Shown in pieces: positions 8,679-21,192 of a stretch of 37,683 nt of DNA. Every line of letters begins with the position of its first letter. Within the stretch, counting starts at the first letter, position 1. The position numbers and the translations under genes are program-made. The DNA is from an uncultured Gammaproteobacteria bacterium (GTDB taxonomy: Bacteria > Pseudomonadota > Gammaproteobacteria > PS1 > Pseudothioglobaceae), in NCBI GenBank assembly GCA_937899995.1, contig CALCCK010000062.1, forward strand, positions 1 through 37,683. Reading direction: 5' to 3'. The notes under the pieces are model-generated. The model searched no databases. It saw only the letters and a program-made list of their open reading frames with translations, and was not told the origin of the DNA.

Positions 8679-9692
8679 ATGGATTTTAGAGAACACCAAG
8701 ATCGTGCTAAGAAAAATAGCCGAATCATCTGGTCCTTATATATTTTATTACTACTGGTTTCTTCTTTTTTGATCGGCTGGACTTTTGTAGTTGGGCTTAA
8801 TTTAGCTGAATTTTATCAGCCTGGTTATGAACAATATAGTTTTGGAGAAAAGTTCTTTGCCAGCAACTTGCGTGCTTTCAACAGTGAACAAATTCAAGTT
8901 TTAATTGGATTTTCTACAATCGCCTTTATTATTCAAGGCTTAACCACGGTGTTTGGCTTTATCAAAAAATCTGATGGGCATAAAGTTGCAGTCGCCTTTG
9001 GTGGCATACTAATAAATGAAGATAGTGATAATTCTTTAGATCGAAAACAAGCTTTAAATATTGTTGCCGAACAAGCCTTGGCGGCCAGCATACCCACCCC
9101 TAGTTTATATCTTATTCCAGAACAGGGTATAAACGCTTTTGCTGCTGGAAAATCTAGCGAAAATGCCATAGTTGCTATTACACAAGGTGCATTAGATAAT
9201 TTCAACCGTAGCGAACTTTCAGGTGTTATTGCTCATGAAATAGGGCATATTACTAATCAGGATATCAAACTCAATATTCAGATATCCGCCTTTGTTTTTG
9301 GATTTACCGCCCTATTCTTTTTAGCAAGATTTATCTTTTATAATGCCATTTATAATCGTAGAATGGATGGGCGTGCTAAATTAGTTATGTTTGTAATGGC
9401 TGCAATTATCGCTATTATCGGTGCACTAACGGTATGGATGGGTAGAATATTACAAGCTGCAATGAGTAGACAAAGAGAATACTTAGCCGATGCTAGTGCT
9501 GTGCAATTTACTCGCCACCCTGAAGGTCTAGTACAAGCCTTTGAAGTACTGGAAAATGGTGGAAAATCAAGCAAAATGGAAAACCCTGAATCTAAAGAAT
9601 ATGCTCATGCTATGATGTTTGGAATTGGTGGTGAATTATTTGCTACGCATCCGCCACTTAAAAAACGTATTGCTAGAATTCAAAACAAATAA
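8679..9692 (+). CDS. M48 family (HtpX-like) membrane metalloprotease
   Basis: HEIGH zinc motif, multiple TM segments, SRQREYLADASAVQFTRHPEGL. Confidence 0.95.
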   Translation: MDFREHQDRAKKNSRIIWSLYILLLLVSSFLIGWTFVVGLNLAEFYQPGYEQYSFGEKFFASNLRAFNSEQIQVLIGFSTIAFIIQGLTTVFGFIKKSDGHKVAVAFGGILINEDSDNSLDRKQALNIVAEQALAASIPTPSLYLIPEQGINAFAAGKSSENAIVAITQGALDNFNRSELSGVIAHEIGHITNQDIKLNIQISAFVFGFTALFFLARFIFYNAIYNRRMDGRAKLVMFVMAAIIAIIGALTVWMGRILQAAMSRQREYLADASAVQFTRHPEGLVQAFEVLENGGKSSKMENPESKEYAHAMMFGIGGELFATHPPLKKRIARIQNK

Positions 9693-9694
9693 CA

Positions 9695-10471
9695 ATGGCT
9701 GTCGATATTAAATCAGCAGACGAAATTGAAAAAATGCGCATTGCTGGGCGCTTAGCTGCCGATGTACTTGATATGATTACGCCAAAGGTAAAAGCTGGTA
9801 TCACTACTGATGAGTTAAACAAAATTTGTCATGAATTTATTATCAATATGCAAGATGCTATTCCTGCACCATTGAACTATCATGGCTTTCCAAAATCAAT
9901 TTGCACCAGTGTTAATAATGTGGTGTGTCACGGTATCCCTGGTGATAAAAAACTAAAAAAAGGAGATATTGTTAATATCGATATTACCGTGATTAAAGAT
10001 GGGTTTCACGGTGACACTTCAAAAATGTTCATTATTGGCAAGTCAAGTGTTAAGGCTCAACGCATTTGTAGAATCGCACAAGAATGTTTATATATTGGTA
10101 TTAAAAAAGTAAAGCCAGGTGTTCACTTGGGTGAAATTGGCAAAGCGATTGGTACACATACAACCCAAAACAATTGCTCTGTGGTGCGTGATTATTGTGG
10201 CCATGGTATTGGTTCAGAGTTTCACACAGAACCACAAGTGATTCATTACGATGATGGTAGTGTTGATAAAAGTCCAGTTCTAGAAGCCGGCATGATCTTC
10301 ACTATTGAGCCAATGGTAAATCTAGGTAGTTTTGAAGTGGCTACTTCTAAGGTCGATGGCTGGACTGTTACCACTAAAGATCGTTCACTTTCTGCACAAT
10401 GGGAGCACACCATTTTAGTCACTGAAGATGGCTATGAAATCCTCACACTTAGAGATGAGGAGTCAATATAA
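9695..10471 (+). CDS. map: Type I methionine aminopeptidase
   Basis: NVVCHGIPGDKKLKKGDIVNIDITVIKDGFHGD, GHGIGSEFHTEPQV, MIFTIEPM. Confidence 0.97.
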   Translation: MAVDIKSADEIEKMRIAGRLAADVLDMITPKVKAGITTDELNKICHEFIINMQDAIPAPLNYHGFPKSICTSVNNVVCHGIPGDKKLKKGDIVNIDITVIKDGFHGDTSKMFIIGKSSVKAQRICRIAQECLYIGIKKVKPGVHLGEIGKAIGTHTTQNNCSVVRDYCGHGIGSEFHTEPQVIHYDDGSVDKSPVLEAGMIFTIEPMVNLGSFEVATSKVDGWTVTTKDRSLSAQWEHTILVTEDGYEILTLRDEESI

Positions 10472-10522
10472 AGCCTTATCCATTGTGATAAAATAATGCT
10501 TTTATTGTTAAGTAACTAAGCG

Positions 10523-11131
10523 TTGAAAAACCTAAGAAACTATTTTATCTCTGGCTTACTTTTTTGGATTCCATTAGGGTTAACTATTGTCGTTATTAAA
10601 TTCTTTTTAGAATTGGTTAATGACATTGTTCCGCCTGAATATTTACCTGAAACACTATTTAACTTAGGCAATACGATTCCTGGTTCTGGTATTGTTTGGG
10701 TGGTCTTAGTGATTGTTATTACTGGCGCTTTAGTGAGTAATTTCATTGGTCGAAAGCTACTCGAACTATGGGAAAAATTTCTTAACAGAATCCCTGGTTT
10801 CAGAGGCATCTATAAAGCACTAAAACAACTGTCAGATTCGATTTTAAGCACTTCTGGTGATAGTTTCAAAAAAGCAGTACTAGTTGAATACCCACGTCGA
10901 GGCATGTGGACTATCGCCTTTCAAACAGGTAACTACCGTGGTGAAGTTGAGAAAAAAATTGGTGAAGAAATTATCAATATTTACGTGCCAACAACGCCTA
11001 ATCCAACTTCTGGCTTTTTCATCATGTTACCTAAAGATGACGTGATTGAGCTTGATATGAGTGTTGACGAGGCATTTAAACTGATTATTTCTACCGGTGT
11101 TGTTGTACCAAATCAAACAAAGACTAACTAA
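10523..11131 (+). CDS. DUF502 family membrane protein
   Basis: NYFISGLLFWIPLGLTIVVI, YPRRGMWTIAFQTG, VPTTPNPTSGFF. Confidence 0.93.
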   Translation: MKNLRNYFISGLLFWIPLGLTIVVIKFFLELVNDIVPPEYLPETLFNLGNTIPGSGIVWVVLVIVITGALVSNFIGRKLLELWEKFLNRIPGFRGIYKALKQLSDSILSTSGDSFKKAVLVEYPRRGMWTIAFQTGNYRGEVEKKIGEEIINIYVPTTPNPTSGFFIMLPKDDVIELDMSVDEAFKLIISTGVVVPNQTKTN

Positions 11132-11146
11132 AAGTAAGGGTAAATT

Positions 11147-12898
11147 ATGAGAACACATTATTGCGGTGAACTAAGTAAAGACAATATCGATCAAACAGTT
11201 GAAATATGTGGTTGGGTAAATCGTCGTCGTGATCATGGTGGGGTGATCTTCTTAGACATGCGTGATAAGCGTGGCATTGTTCAAATTGTGATTAACCCTG
11301 ATAATGCTGATTTTGCACTGGCCGAGTCTATTCGTAATGAATTTGTCTTAAAAATCACTGGCCAAGTTATTGCTAGAGGTGAAGGTTTAGTCAACCCGAA
11401 ATTAGCCACAGGTGAGATTGAAATTGTAGCAACCAATATTGAAATCTTAAACACTTCTAAACCGATTCCTTTCCAAATTGATTCAACCGACACTTCAGAA
11501 GAAGTTCGCCTTAAGTATCGTTATTTAGATTTACGTCGTGATGAAATGCAACAACGCTTGCGCCTACGTTCAAAAGTAACACGCTTTATGCGTGAATTCA
11601 TGGACGGCAACGATTTCTTAGATATTGAGACACCTTTCTTAACCAAGGCTACACCAGAAGGTGCACGTGATTATTTAGTGCCTTCACGTACTCATCCGGG
11701 TGAATTTTTTGCGCTACCGCAATCACCACAATTATTTAAACAATTGTTAATGATGTCTGGTTTTGAGCGTTACTATCAAATCGTTAAGTGTTTTAGAGAT
11801 GAGGACTTACGTGCCGATCGTCAGCCAGAATTTACTCAGCTTGATGTTGAAACTTCATTTATGAGTGAAGATGAAATCATGGCAATGATGGAGGAGATGA
11901 CACGTGGCTTGTTTAAGTCTGTCATTGATGTTAATTTACCTGATAAATTCCCAACCATTACTTATGCAGATGCTATGAGTTTGTACGGTGTTGACCGTCC
12001 AGATATGCGTATTCCAATGCAAATTACTGATATGGATAAGTTGATGCAAGGTGTTGATTTTAAAGTGTTTTCAGGTCCTGCAAGTAATGACGACTCTCGA
12101 GTTGCCGCACTGCGCGTACCAGGCGGTGCAACCATCAGCCGTAAGAAGATTGATAAATACACCAAATACGTCAGTATTTATGGCGCCAAAGGTTTAGCTT
12201 ATATCAAACTGAATGAAGACGGCCCTGCTTCACCAATTTTAAAATTCTTAGGCGATGATGTAACCGCCAAAGTGATTGAGATGACTGGCGCACAAACGGG
12301 TGATATTATTTTCTTTGGCGCTGATAAAACTAAAATTGTGAATGAAGCGTTAGGTAACTTACGCGAACAACTAGCTAAAGATCTAGATTTATTTGAATCT
12401 GAATGGGCGCCAATTTGGGTGGTAGATTTCCCAATGTTTGATGCCAATGATGACGGCTCTTTAAATGCAATTCACCATCCATTTACAGCACCAAGTGTAG
12501 ATGCTAAAACCCTAGAAAAAACTGCTAATACAGCGCTTTCGCGCGCTTACGACTTGGTTATTAATGGTAGTGAAGTGGGTGGTGGCTCTATCCGTATTCA
12601 CCAAGTTGAAATGCAGAAAACGGTATTAAAGCTATTGGGTATTTCTGATGATGAAGCTAAGGATAAATTTGGCTTCTTTCTCGATGCACTTGAATATGGT
12701 TGCCCCCCTCATGGCGGTATGGCTTTTGGTTTAGATCGTTTAGTAATGATTATGACCGGTTCAGATTCGATTCGCGAAGTGATTGCCTTCCCTAAAACTC
12801 AAACTGCTGCTTGTTTGTTAACCGATGCACCTACTAGCGTACCAAGAAAAGTATTAAGAGAGCTAAGTATTAAAGTAAGCCTGCCAGAAAAAGATTGA
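11147..12898 (+). CDS. aspS: Aspartate--tRNA ligase
   Basis: Full-length bacterial AspRS (MRTHYCGEL...[37 protein letters not shown]). Confidence 0.98.
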   Translation: MRTHYCGELSKDNIDQTVEICGWVNRRRDHGGVIFLDMRDKRGIVQIVINPDNADFALAESIRNEFVLKITGQVIARGEGLVNPKLATGEIEIVATNIEILNTSKPIPFQIDSTDTSEEVRLKYRYLDLRRDEMQQRLRLRSKVTRFMREFMDGNDFLDIETPFLTKATPEGARDYLVPSRTHPGEFFALPQSPQLFKQLLMMSGFERYYQIVKCFRDEDLRADRQPEFTQLDVETSFMSEDEIMAMMEEMTRGLFKSVIDVNLPDKFPTITYADAMSLYGVDRPDMRIPMQITDMDKLMQGVDFKVFSGPASNDDSRVAALRVPGGATISRKKIDKYTKYVSIYGAKGLAYIKLNEDGPASPILKFLGDDVTAKVIEMTGAQTGDIIFFGADKTKIVNEALGNLREQLAKDLDLFESEWAPIWVVDFPMFDANDDGSLNAIHHPFTAPSVDAKTLEKTANTALSRAYDLVINGSEVGGGSIRIHQVEMQKTVLKLLGISDDEAKDKFGFFLDALEYGCPPHGGMAFGLDRLVMIMTGSDSIREVIAFPKTQTAACLLTDAPTSVPRKVLRELSIKVSLPEKD

Positions 12899-12908
12899 AT
12901 AAAACAAC

Positions 12909-13856
12909 ATGTCGATTCAAGATCAAATAAAGGCAGAACTCAAGACTCGTAATGCTGTGCTGGTTGCACATTATTATGTCAGTGGTGATTTACAAACTCT
13001 GGCAGAAGAAAGTGGTGGCCTTGTTTCTGATTCGTTAGAAATGGCACGCTTCGGACAAAACTGCGATGCGGATACCATTATCGTTGCAGGTGTTAAATTT
13101 ATGGGTGAAACGGCTAAGATCCTTTCCCCTGAAAAAACCATTCTAGTACTTGATGAAGGTGCTACTTGTTCTTTAGATGAGGATTGCCCTGCTCAAGAAT
13201 TTTCTGATTTTTGCGATGAGCATCCTGATCGAATAGTGGTAGTTTATGCTAACACTTCTGCACAAGTTAAAGCACGAGCAGACTGGGTGGTAACTTCGGG
13301 TAGTGCACTAAAGGTTGCTAAATATTTAAGCGAACAAGGTGAAAAGATTTTATGGGCGCCTGATAAGCATTTAGGTCATTACGTACAAACACAGACAGGT
13401 GCTGACATGATTTTATGGCAAGGCTCTTGTGTCGTACATGAGCGTTTTAAAGCAGATGCATTAGCAGTGCTTAAGGAAAAACACCCTGAAGCAGCTGTAT
13501 TGGTACACCCTGAATCTCCTCAGGCGGTGGTTGATCTAGCTGATGTAGTCGGCTCTACCACAGCACTGATTAATGCGGTTAAAGACAGAGATGAATCTAC
13601 TTTTATTGTGGCCACTGATAATGGTATTTTTCACAAAATGCATGAAGTTGCACCACACAAAAAACTGATTGAAGCCCCTACTATGGGCGAAGGTGCAGAC
13701 TGTGAATCTTGCGCCCATTGTGAATGGATGGCAATGAACACCTTGGACAATTGCTTGGATACTTTAAAAACTGGAAAAAATGAAATACTCATTAATTCAG
13801 ATATTGCTAAAAAAGCAAAGGAATCCATACAAAAATTACTCGACTTTACTGCATAA
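12909..13856 (+). CDS. nadA: Quinolinate synthase NadA
   Basis: [53 protein letters not shown]. Confidence 0.97.
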   Translation: MSIQDQIKAELKTRNAVLVAHYYVSGDLQTLAEESGGLVSDSLEMARFGQNCDADTIIVAGVKFMGETAKILSPEKTILVLDEGATCSLDEDCPAQEFSDFCDEHPDRIVVVYANTSAQVKARADWVVTSGSALKVAKYLSEQGEKILWAPDKHLGHYVQTQTGADMILWQGSCVVHERFKADALAVLKEKHPEAAVLVHPESPQAVVDLADVVGSTTALINAVKDRDESTFIVATDNGIFHKMHEVAPHKKLIEAPTMGEGADCESCAHCEWMAMNTLDNCLDTLKTGKNEILINSDIAKKAKESIQKLLDFTA

Positions 13857-13898
13857 AAGGTAAAATCTCAATTACTCATATTCTCGGAGATATCGAAC

Positions 13899-14639
13899 AT
13901 GGCAGGACACTCTAAATGGCATAACATTCAACACCGAAAAGGTGCACAAGATGCCAAGCGTGGCAAGGTATTTACTAAGCTCATCAAAGAAATTGTAATC
14001 GCTGCTAAAACAGGTGGTGGTGTTATCGAAAACAACCCATCTCTACGTATGGTGATTGATAAAGCCCTAGCTGCCAACATGAAACGCGACACCATCGAAA
14101 ACGCGGTTAAACGTGGCTCTGGTGATTTGGATGGTGAAAACTACGATGAAGTACGTTATGAAGGCTACGGCTTAGGGGGTACTGCGATTATGGTTGATAC
14201 CTTAACGGATAATCGTAACCGTACGGTGGCCGATGTACGTCACGCATTCTCTAAACATGGCGGCAACTTAGGTACAGATGGCTCAGTGGCTTACTTGTTT
14301 AACAAGCAAGGTTTTCTTAATTTTGCCTCGGGTGATGAAGACCAAATTATGGAAGCAGCACTAGATGCTGGTGCAGAAGATGTGATTACTAATGAGGATG
14401 GTTCTATTGATGTAATCACCACTCCTGAAGACTTCTTTACGGTGAAAGACGCGTTGTCTGATGCAGGACTTGAAGCAAGTCACGCTGAAGTAACCATGGA
14501 ACCTGCAACTCGCGTTGAACTCAATCTAGGTGATGCAGAAAAATTTATGAAACTGATTGATCGATTAGAAGATCTTGATGACACACAAGAGGTATATCAC
14601 AATGCCGATATTTCAGATGAGGTTATGGCGCAATTATGA
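13899..14639 (+). CDS. yebC: YebC/PmpR family transcriptional/translation regulator
   Basis: [32 protein letters not shown]. Confidence 0.97.
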   Translation: MAGHSKWHNIQHRKGAQDAKRGKVFTKLIKEIVIAAKTGGGVIENNPSLRMVIDKALAANMKRDTIENAVKRGSGDLDGENYDEVRYEGYGLGGTAIMVDTLTDNRNRTVADVRHAFSKHGGNLGTDGSVAYLFNKQGFLNFASGDEDQIMEAALDAGAEDVITNEDGSIDVITTPEDFFTVKDALSDAGLEASHAEVTMEPATRVELNLGDAEKFMKLIDRLEDLDDTQEVYHNADISDEVMAQL

Positions 14640-17600
14640 TTCACACCCATCAAGGTATTAGCGCTCTTGGCTCTTTTAAAACTAAAGCTTTACAAGTAAA
14701 AATATCAAAAGCACAGCCTGGTTTAAACTTATTGGCAGCTGAATTTATTCACTTTTCCGACCTTAATGATGCACTCACAAAGATAGAAACAAACCACCTT
14801 GATCACTTACTGTCTTACACACCAGTGTTGTCGGTTAACTCAGCACAATCTAGTGTTGTTGTTATGCCTAGATTAGGCACTATTTCACCTTGGTCATCCA
14901 AGGCAACCGATATTGTACACTTATGTGATATTGGCAAAATTAACCGTATTGAACGCGCAACTATTTACCATTTTGATGCCAAAATTACTAATTCACCACA
15001 AGTGTTGGCTGCGATTATGGACAAAATGACCGAATCAGTTTTAGATTCTATTAATGATGCACACACCCTGTTTGATAATTTCGAACCACAACCTTTCACC
15101 AGTGTTGATATTCTAGCCAATGGTAAATTAGCCTTAGAAAAAACCAATATCGAGCTCGGTTTAGCACTCAGTGATGGTGAAATCGATTACTTGGTTGAAA
15201 GCTTTATAAAATTAGAGCGAAACCCAACCGATATTGAGCTGATGATGTTTGCCCAGGCAAACTCAGAACATTGTCGCCATAAAATATTCAATGCCGATTG
15301 GACTATTGATGGTGTTAAGCAGGCCAAAAGTTTGTTCTCCATGATTCGCAATACTTATCATAAACATCCAGAAGGCTTACTTAGTGTTTATTCAGATAAC
15401 TCTGCAGTAATGGCAGGTTTTGAAGGTGAACGTTTTTATGCTGATGAAAATGGAAAATATATTAGCTCAAAAGAACACAGAGCAATCCTAATGAAAGTTG
15501 AAACTCACAACCACCCTACTGCAATTGCTCCGAACCCCGGTGCTGCAACCGGTTCTGGAGGTGAGATTCGTGATGAAGGTGCTACCGGCCAAGGTTCAAA
15601 ACCTAAAGTAGGCTTGTGTGGCTTTAGTGTCTCTAATCTTAAAATTAATAACGCCCAACAGCCTTGGGAAGTTGATTACGGCAAACCTAATCAAATCGTC
15701 TCAGCACTCGATATCATGCTCGAAGGTCCGATTGGTGCTGCTGCGTTTAATAATGAATTTGGCCGACCAAACACCTTGGGTTATTTTAGAACTTTTGAAC
15801 AACAAACACCGAACGGTGAAGTGCGTGGTTATCACAAGCCGATTATGTTAGCAGGTGGCTTAGGACATATCCAAGAACAACACATTCAAAAAGGTGATAT
15901 TCCGGTTGGTAGTAAAATTATTGTCCTTGGCGGTCCAGCCATGCTGATTGGATTAGGTGGTGGCGCCGCTTCATCGGTTAAAAGTGGTGAGCAAAGTGAA
16001 GACTTAGATTTTGCCTCTGTACAACGTGCTAACCCTGAAATGGAAAGACGCGCCCAAGAAGTGATTGATCGTTGTACTAATCTTGGTAATGACAATCCTA
16101 TTATTTCAATTCACGATATTGGTGCTGGCGGATTATCAAATGGCCTACCTGAATTAGTGAATGACTCAGGTCGTGGTGGTCGTTTTGAATTACGCAATAT
16201 TCCTAATGACGACAACCAAATGTCGCCACTTGAGATTTGGTGTAATGAATCTCAAGAGCGCTATGTTCTTGCTATTGCCCCCTCTAACCTAGATTTATTT
16301 AGCAGTATTTGTGTGCGTGAGCGCGCACCATTCGCTGTACTTGGTGAATCTACCAAAGAGCAAGAATTGGTTTTAAGTGATTCGCTGTTTGGTAACAATC
16401 CAATTGAGATGCCAATGAGTGTGTTGCTTGGCAACTCGCCAAAAACCAATATTGATGCTCAAACATCAGTTGATAATCTTAATGCACTTGACACTAGTGA
16501 TATCAAACTTGATGAGGCAATTACTCGTATTTTGCAACTACCAACCGTTGCTAGCAAAAATTTCTTAATTACGATTGGAGATCGAAGTGTTACTGGTATG
16601 GTTGCTCGTGACCAATTTGTGGGTCCGTGGCAAGTGCCGGTGGCTGATTGTTCTATTTCATTAGCGGATTATGTTGGCTACCAAGGCGAGATAATGTCAT
16701 TGGGCGAAAAGACACCACTGGCATTAGTCAATGCAGAATCTGCTGCTAGAATGACCATTGGTGAGGCATTAACCAATATGTTGGGTGGTTATGTTGAGGA
16801 TATTCATCATATTAGCTTAAGTGCTAATTGGATGAGTGCCAGCGGTCATCCGGGTGAAGATGCCAAATTATTCGCAGCAGTTAAAAGCGTGGGTATGGAT
16901 TTATGTCCAGAATTAGGCCTAACGGTCCCAGTTGGTAAAGATTCAATGTCAATGAGATGCTCTTGGGTTGAGAATGGCGAAGACAAAGCAGTCACTGCAC
17001 CATTATCATTAATCATTACTGCTTTTGCAAAAACGCCCGATGCAAGATTACAAATTACACCCTTATTAAATACAGAAGAAGCATCTGAATTATGGTTGAT
17101 TGACCTAGGCTTCGGACAAAATAGAATGGGTGGCTCATGCCTAGCACAAGTATACAATCAAGTTGGTGATGTTGCGCCAAACCTTGACGATGGTCCAGTG
17201 TTTAAAAACTTTTTCTCTGTCATTAACCAACTCAACAAAGAAGGATTAATCAGCGCCTATCACGACCGAAGCGATGGTGGTGTAATAACAACACTATTAG
17301 AAATGGCCTTTGCTTCACATTGTGGTCTTGATATTCAAGCTAGCAAACAAAACATTACTGATTTATTTAATGAAGAATTAGGCTGTGTTATTCAAGTAAG
17401 CGATGGCAACAAAGCCGCTGTAACACAAGCTTTAGCAACAGCTGGCTTAATCGACTGTACACGTCACATTGCTAGTATTAATGATACAGATAGTATTCAA
17501 ATTCATGCAGACGGTAAAGTGTTATTCAAGCAAGGTCGTACACAGTTGCAATCTTTGTGGTCATCAACTTCGTATGAAATAGCCAAACTGCGTGACAATC

Positions 17601-18472
17601 CTAAATGTGCTGAAGAAGAATTTTCAAGTATTACAGAAGACACAAAAGGTTTAAAAATTGACCTTAGTTTTGATCATAATCAATCGCTATCGGCGCCATA
17701 CATTACCACTAATGCCAAACCAAAGATTGCCGTATTAAGAGAACAAGGTATTAACGGCCAAGTAGAAATGGCAGCGGCCTTTAACAAGGCAGAATTTGAA
17801 GCTGTTGACGTGCACATGAGTGATATTTTATCAGGTCGAATTTCATTGGCAGATTTCAAAGGATTGGTGGCTTGTGGTGGTTTCTCTTACGGTGATGTAC
17901 TTGGTGCTGGTAGAGGTTGGGCTAGCTCAATTTTGTACAATGCCAGAGCTAAAGACAACTTCCAAGCCTTCTTCGACAGAGATGACAGCTTCGCACTCGG
18001 GATTTGTAATGGTTGCCAAATGATGTCTAATTTAAGTGAAATTATCCCCGGGTCTAACCATTGGCCTAGCTTTAATCGCAATGTTTCAGAGCAATTTGAA
18101 GCACGCTTTTCTTCGGTTAAAATTAGTGAGTCAAATTCGATTTTCTTAAAAGACATGGCGGGTTCCATTATGCCAATTGCCATTGCTCATGGTGAAGGCC
18201 GTGCTATCTTTAAAGGCAATCAATCTGATCGGCACATTGCACTACAATATGTGGATCATGCAGGTGATTTAACACAAACTTACCCACATAATCCAAACGG
18301 CTCAGACAATGCCGTTGCTGGCGTTACTAATGATTCTGGCCAGGTAACCATTATGATGCCTCACCCTGAACGTGTATTCCGTACAGTACAAAATTCACAC
18401 CATGCAAAAGACTGGGATGAGCGCAGCCCATGGATGAGAATGTTTGAAAATGCCAGAGCTTGGATTGATTGA
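14636..18472 (+). CDS. purL: Phosphoribosylformylglycinamidine synthase (large, fused form)
   Basis: 1278 aa; [31 protein letters not shown]-terminal glutaminase GICNGCQ; ATGA overlap with yebC. Confidence 0.98.
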   Translation: MIHTHQGISALGSFKTKALQVKISKAQPGLNLLAAEFIHFSDLNDALTKIETNHLDHLLSYTPVLSVNSAQSSVVVMPRLGTISPWSSKATDIVHLCDIGKINRIERATIYHFDAKITNSPQVLAAIMDKMTESVLDSINDAHTLFDNFEPQPFTSVDILANGKLALEKTNIELGLALSDGEIDYLVESFIKLERNPTDIELMMFAQANSEHCRHKIFNADWTIDGVKQAKSLFSMIRNTYHKHPEGLLSVYSDNSAVMAGFEGERFYADENGKYISSKEHRAILMKVETHNHPTAIAPNPGAATGSGGEIRDEGATGQGSKPKVGLCGFSVSNLKINNAQQPWEVDYGKPNQIVSALDIMLEGPIGAAAFNNEFGRPNTLGYFRTFEQQTPNGEVRGYHKPIMLAGGLGHIQEQHIQKGDIPVGSKIIVLGGPAMLIGLGGGAASSVKSGEQSEDLDFASVQRANPEMERRAQEVIDRCTNLGNDNPIISIHDIGAGGLSNGLPELVNDSGRGGRFELRNIPNDDNQMSPLEIWCNESQERYVLAIAPSNLDLFSSICVRERAPFAVLGESTKEQELVLSDSLFGNNPIEMPMSVLLGNSPKTNIDAQTSVDNLNALDTSDIKLDEAITRILQLPTVASKNFLITIGDRSVTGMVARDQFVGPWQVPVADCSISLADYVGYQGEIMSLGEKTPLALVNAESAARMTIGEALTNMLGGYVEDIHHISLSANWMSASGHPGEDAKLFAAVKSVGMDLCPELGLTVPVGKDSMSMRCSWVENGEDKAVTAPLSLIITAFAKTPDARLQITPLLNTEEASELWLIDLGFGQNRMGGSCLAQVYNQVGDVAPNLDDGPVFKNFFSVINQLNKEGLISAYHDRSDGGVITTLLEMAFASHCGLDIQASKQNITDLFNEELGCVIQVSDGNKAAVTQALATAGLIDCTRHIASINDTDSIQIHADGKVLFKQGRTQLQSLWSSTSYEIAKLRDNPKCAEEEFSSITEDTKGLKIDLSFDHNQSLSAPYITTNAKPKIAVLREQGINGQVEMAAAFNKAEFEAVDVHMSDILSGRISLADFKGLVACGGFSYGDVLGAGRGWASSILYNARAKDNFQAFFDRDDSFALGICNGCQMMSNLSEIIPGSNHWPSFNRNVSEQFEARFSSVKISESNSIFLKDMAGSIMPIAIAHGEGRAIFKGNQSDRHIALQYVDHAGDLTQTYPHNPNGSDNAVAGVTNDSGQVTIMMPHPERVFRTVQNSHHAKDWDERSPWMRMFENARAWID

Positions 18473-19118
18473 TTATAAATTAATCCGATCTAAACGCAAA
18501 ACATTGAGTTTGCAAATCAACACCAATGCAGAGCTTATTATTCGCTGCCCACAAAAACTCACTATTAAAGAAGTAGAGTCTTTCATTGTTGATAAAACTG
18601 AATGGATAGAGGAAAAACAACACGCTGTTCAATCAGAACAAATACAAACGCCCGCTTATGCACCAGGTGAGCAGTTTTTATATCTGGGCAATCAATATCC
18701 ACTAATTCATCATACTGAGCAAACGCCTAAACTCGATTTTGACGGCAAAGTTTTTAGTTTAAAAGGTGATGGCTATTCAGCTTTTCACACTTGGTATAAA
18801 ACTGCTTTTAAAAAGGTCGCCCTACCAAGGTTAGATTATTATGCAGATCTTTATCAACTTAACTATCAACAAGTTCGCCTTAAAATGCAAAAAACCTTAT
18901 GGGGCTCTTGTAGCAGTGTGAATAACATCAACCTTAACTACCTTCTTATTATGGCACCAATGAGCGTTATCGACTATGTGATTGTGCATGAGCTCGCCCA
19001 TACAAAGATTAAAAACCATTCTAAAGATTTTTGGCAATTGGTTGAATCAATGTTACCAAAATATAAAGCCAGCAAAAGCTGGCTTAAAGAGCATGGCCAC
19101 AAGTTGTATAACTTGTAG
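18444..19118 (+). CDS. YgjP-like (DUF45/WLM) metallopeptidase; start codon uncertain
   Basis: [40 protein letters not shown]. Confidence 0.9.
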   Translation: MKMPELGLIDYKLIRSKRKTLSLQINTNAELIIRCPQKLTIKEVESFIVDKTEWIEEKQHAVQSEQIQTPAYAPGEQFLYLGNQYPLIHHTEQTPKLDFDGKVFSLKGDGYSAFHTWYKTAFKKVALPRLDYYADLYQLNYQQVRLKMQKTLWGSCSSVNNINLNYLLIMAPMSVIDYVIVHELAHTKIKNHSKDFWQLVESMLPKYKASKSWLKEHGHKLYNL

Positions 19119-19128
19119 CTGAGATAAA

Positions 19129-19455
19129 CTATTGACTAAACTTATCTGTTGCTTCTTGCATGGCTGCCTGTAAAGTACCCATTTCAGCCATCTCAACAAT
19201 AATGTCACCGCCGCCTATTAACTCAGCATTGAAATAAATTTGTGGAAACGTTGGCCAATCTTGGAAAGCTGGCAAGTTCTGCATAACCTCTTGATCATCA
19301 AAGATATTTATATAAGCAAACTCAACACCAGTTGATGCTAGTGTTTGTGAAGCAGTCGATGAAAAACCACACTGTGGAAACTTAGGTGTACCTTTCATAT
19401 AAAGCACGATTGGTGCACTGTCTACTTGGGCTTGAATTCTATCCATTATGTCCAT
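19129..19455 (-). CDS. grxD: Monothiol glutaredoxin (Grx4 family)
   Basis: LYMKGTPKFPQCGFS; WPTFPQIYFNAELIGGGDI. Confidence 0.96.
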   Translation of the reverse strand: MDIMDRIQAQVDSAPIVLYMKGTPKFPQCGFSSTASQTLASTGVEFAYINIFDDQEVMQNLPAFQDWPTFPQIYFNAELIGGGDIIVEMAEMGTLQAAMQEATDKFSQ

Positions 19456-19523
19456 TATATCATTCCTGTTTAATTCTTAATGAATCGATATTTTACTCTT
19501 CTATTACCTGTTACGCAATTATT

Positions 19524-20114
19524 CTATTGTTTGATCGCTTGAGAAATTGTATACTTCTGCCCTTGTTTGAGTTTTTTATAATTGCCAAACACTGATTTAA
19601 AATTATCTTTAATAAAATTACGTAGGCCATTAATGGTGACAAAGGTGATTTTTCCACCAGGCTTGAGCGCATCATAAGCATCATAGAGAATAATACTGAG
19701 CTGCTCTCTACCGACTTTGGCAGGCACATTCGAGATGACTTGATCAAAATAATTATCTTTATTCACACTCAAAAATGCATCAGATAAATAGGCTTTAGCA
19801 TTATCAATATAATTGAGTTTAGCGTTGTTATTTGATAACTCAACTGCGACAAAATCTTTATCCACCATGTGTACTTCCCCCTGCGGGCAAGACTTAGCAA
19901 CGCTTAAACCAATTGGACCATAGCCACAGCCAAGGTCTAAACACTTATCACTCTCGTCAATATCTAAATATTTCATTAATAGTAAAGTGCCATCATCAAT
20001 CGCGCGTGGACTAAACACACCCCATCGCGTTTTAAGCGTTAGCGTATGACCTAACAATGTGGTTTGAATACTAAGATCTTGCTTTAACTGAGGAATATCT
20101 TGACGTGTAAACAT
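19524..20114 (-). CDS. Class I SAM-dependent methyltransferase (MTS/RsmC-like domain)
   Basis: LDLGCGYGPIGLSVAK motif I, SNVPAKVG, LKPGGKITFV. Confidence 0.85.
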   Translation of the reverse strand: MFTRQDIPQLKQDLSIQTTLLGHTLTLKTRWGVFSPRAIDDGTLLLMKYLDIDESDKCLDLGCGYGPIGLSVAKSCPQGEVHMVDKDFVAVELSNNNAKLNYIDNAKAYLSDAFLSVNKDNYFDQVISNVPAKVGREQLSIILYDAYDALKPGGKITFVTINGLRNFIKDNFKSVFGNYKKLKQGQKYTISQAIKQ

Positions 20115-20120
20115 AAGTAA

Positions 20121-21080
20121 TTATTTTTGTTTTTTAAGGGATTTTTTCTTCACTTTGGCTGCAATAATTTGATTGGCATGATCACCAATATGAGTTTCGC
20201 CACGCGCTTTAGCCAGCTGTACCTGGCGCTCTCTTTCACGATAACGACTGACCTGAGTTTCACTACGTGAGCCATGGCAACGTGGGCACGAAACGCCTTT
20301 TTCATAATGAGGGTGTTGTTTGTCTTCCTGCGTAATCGGATAACGACAAGCATGACATTGGTCGTATTGACCTTGCTCTAAGTTATGCTTAACAGCAACA
20401 CGATCATCAAACACAAAACACTCGCCTTCCCACAAACTCTGATCTTCATCCACTTCTTCTAAGTATTTTAAAATACCACCATGTAGATGATAAACCGTAT
20501 CAAAACCTTGTGATTTTAAATAGGCTGTTGATTTTTCACAGCGAATTCCACCCGTACAAAACATCGCCACTTTCTTACCGCGATATTGTTCTAAATTATC
20601 TTTAGTATAAGTTGGAAACTCTCTAAAAGTTTCGGTATTGGGGTTGATGGCACCTTTAAAACTACCAATTTCGTATTCATAATTATTACGGGTGTCAATC
20701 AATACCACGTCAGGATCACTAATTAGTGTATTCCAATCCTGGGGAGCAATATAAGTCCCTACTGAAGATAGAGGATCAATATGTTCAACCCCCAAGGTTA
20801 CAATTTCTTTTTTAATCTTGACCTTTAATCGCTTAAACGGGGTGGTTTCACTGTGTGAAAATTTAATCTCTAAATTGTCAAATCGACCATCATCTTGCAA
20901 AAATTGGATAACACCATCAATAGATGCTTTTGAGCCTGAAATCGTACCATTTAAGCCTTCTAAAGCCAAAAGAATCGTACCTTTAACCTTTAATTCAACC
21001 ATTAGTTCACGCAATGGCGTGCGAAACACTTCAAAATCGTCTAATCGCACAAATTGATATAAAGCACAAACAGTGAACAT
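20121..21080 (-). CDS. trhO: tRNA uridine(34) hydroxylase (rhodanese-related, YceA/TrhO)
   Basis: [36 protein letters not shown]-terminal CHACRYPI / SCPRCHGS. Confidence 0.96.
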   Translation of the reverse strand: MFTVCALYQFVRLDDFEVFRTPLRELMVELKVKGTILLALEGLNGTISGSKASIDGVIQFLQDDGRFDNLEIKFSHSETTPFKRLKVKIKKEIVTLGVEHIDPLSSVGTYIAPQDWNTLISDPDVVLIDTRNNYEYEIGSFKGAINPNTETFREFPTYTKDNLEQYRGKKVAMFCTGGIRCEKSTAYLKSQGFDTVYHLHGGILKYLEEVDEDQSLWEGECFVFDDRVAVKHNLEQGQYDQCHACRYPITQEDKQHPHYEKGVSCPRCHGSRSETQVSRYRERERQVQLAKARGETHIGDHANQIIAAKVKKKSLKKQK

Positions 21081-21192
21081 AAAAAATTTTATTAAATAAA
21101 AATCACTATTTTACTGTATCGATATAATCATTGCCAATAATACACATAGGTCAAACACGTATAATAAGACTCTTTAAATATTCGTTCTTTAC

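Noticed and set aside
19524-20114. SNVPAKVG in place of NPPxR-like motif IV in the RsmC-like methyltransferase as a novelty
   Set aside because: From general knowledge, NxPAK-type variants occur in related small methyltransferases, so this was not treated as unusual.
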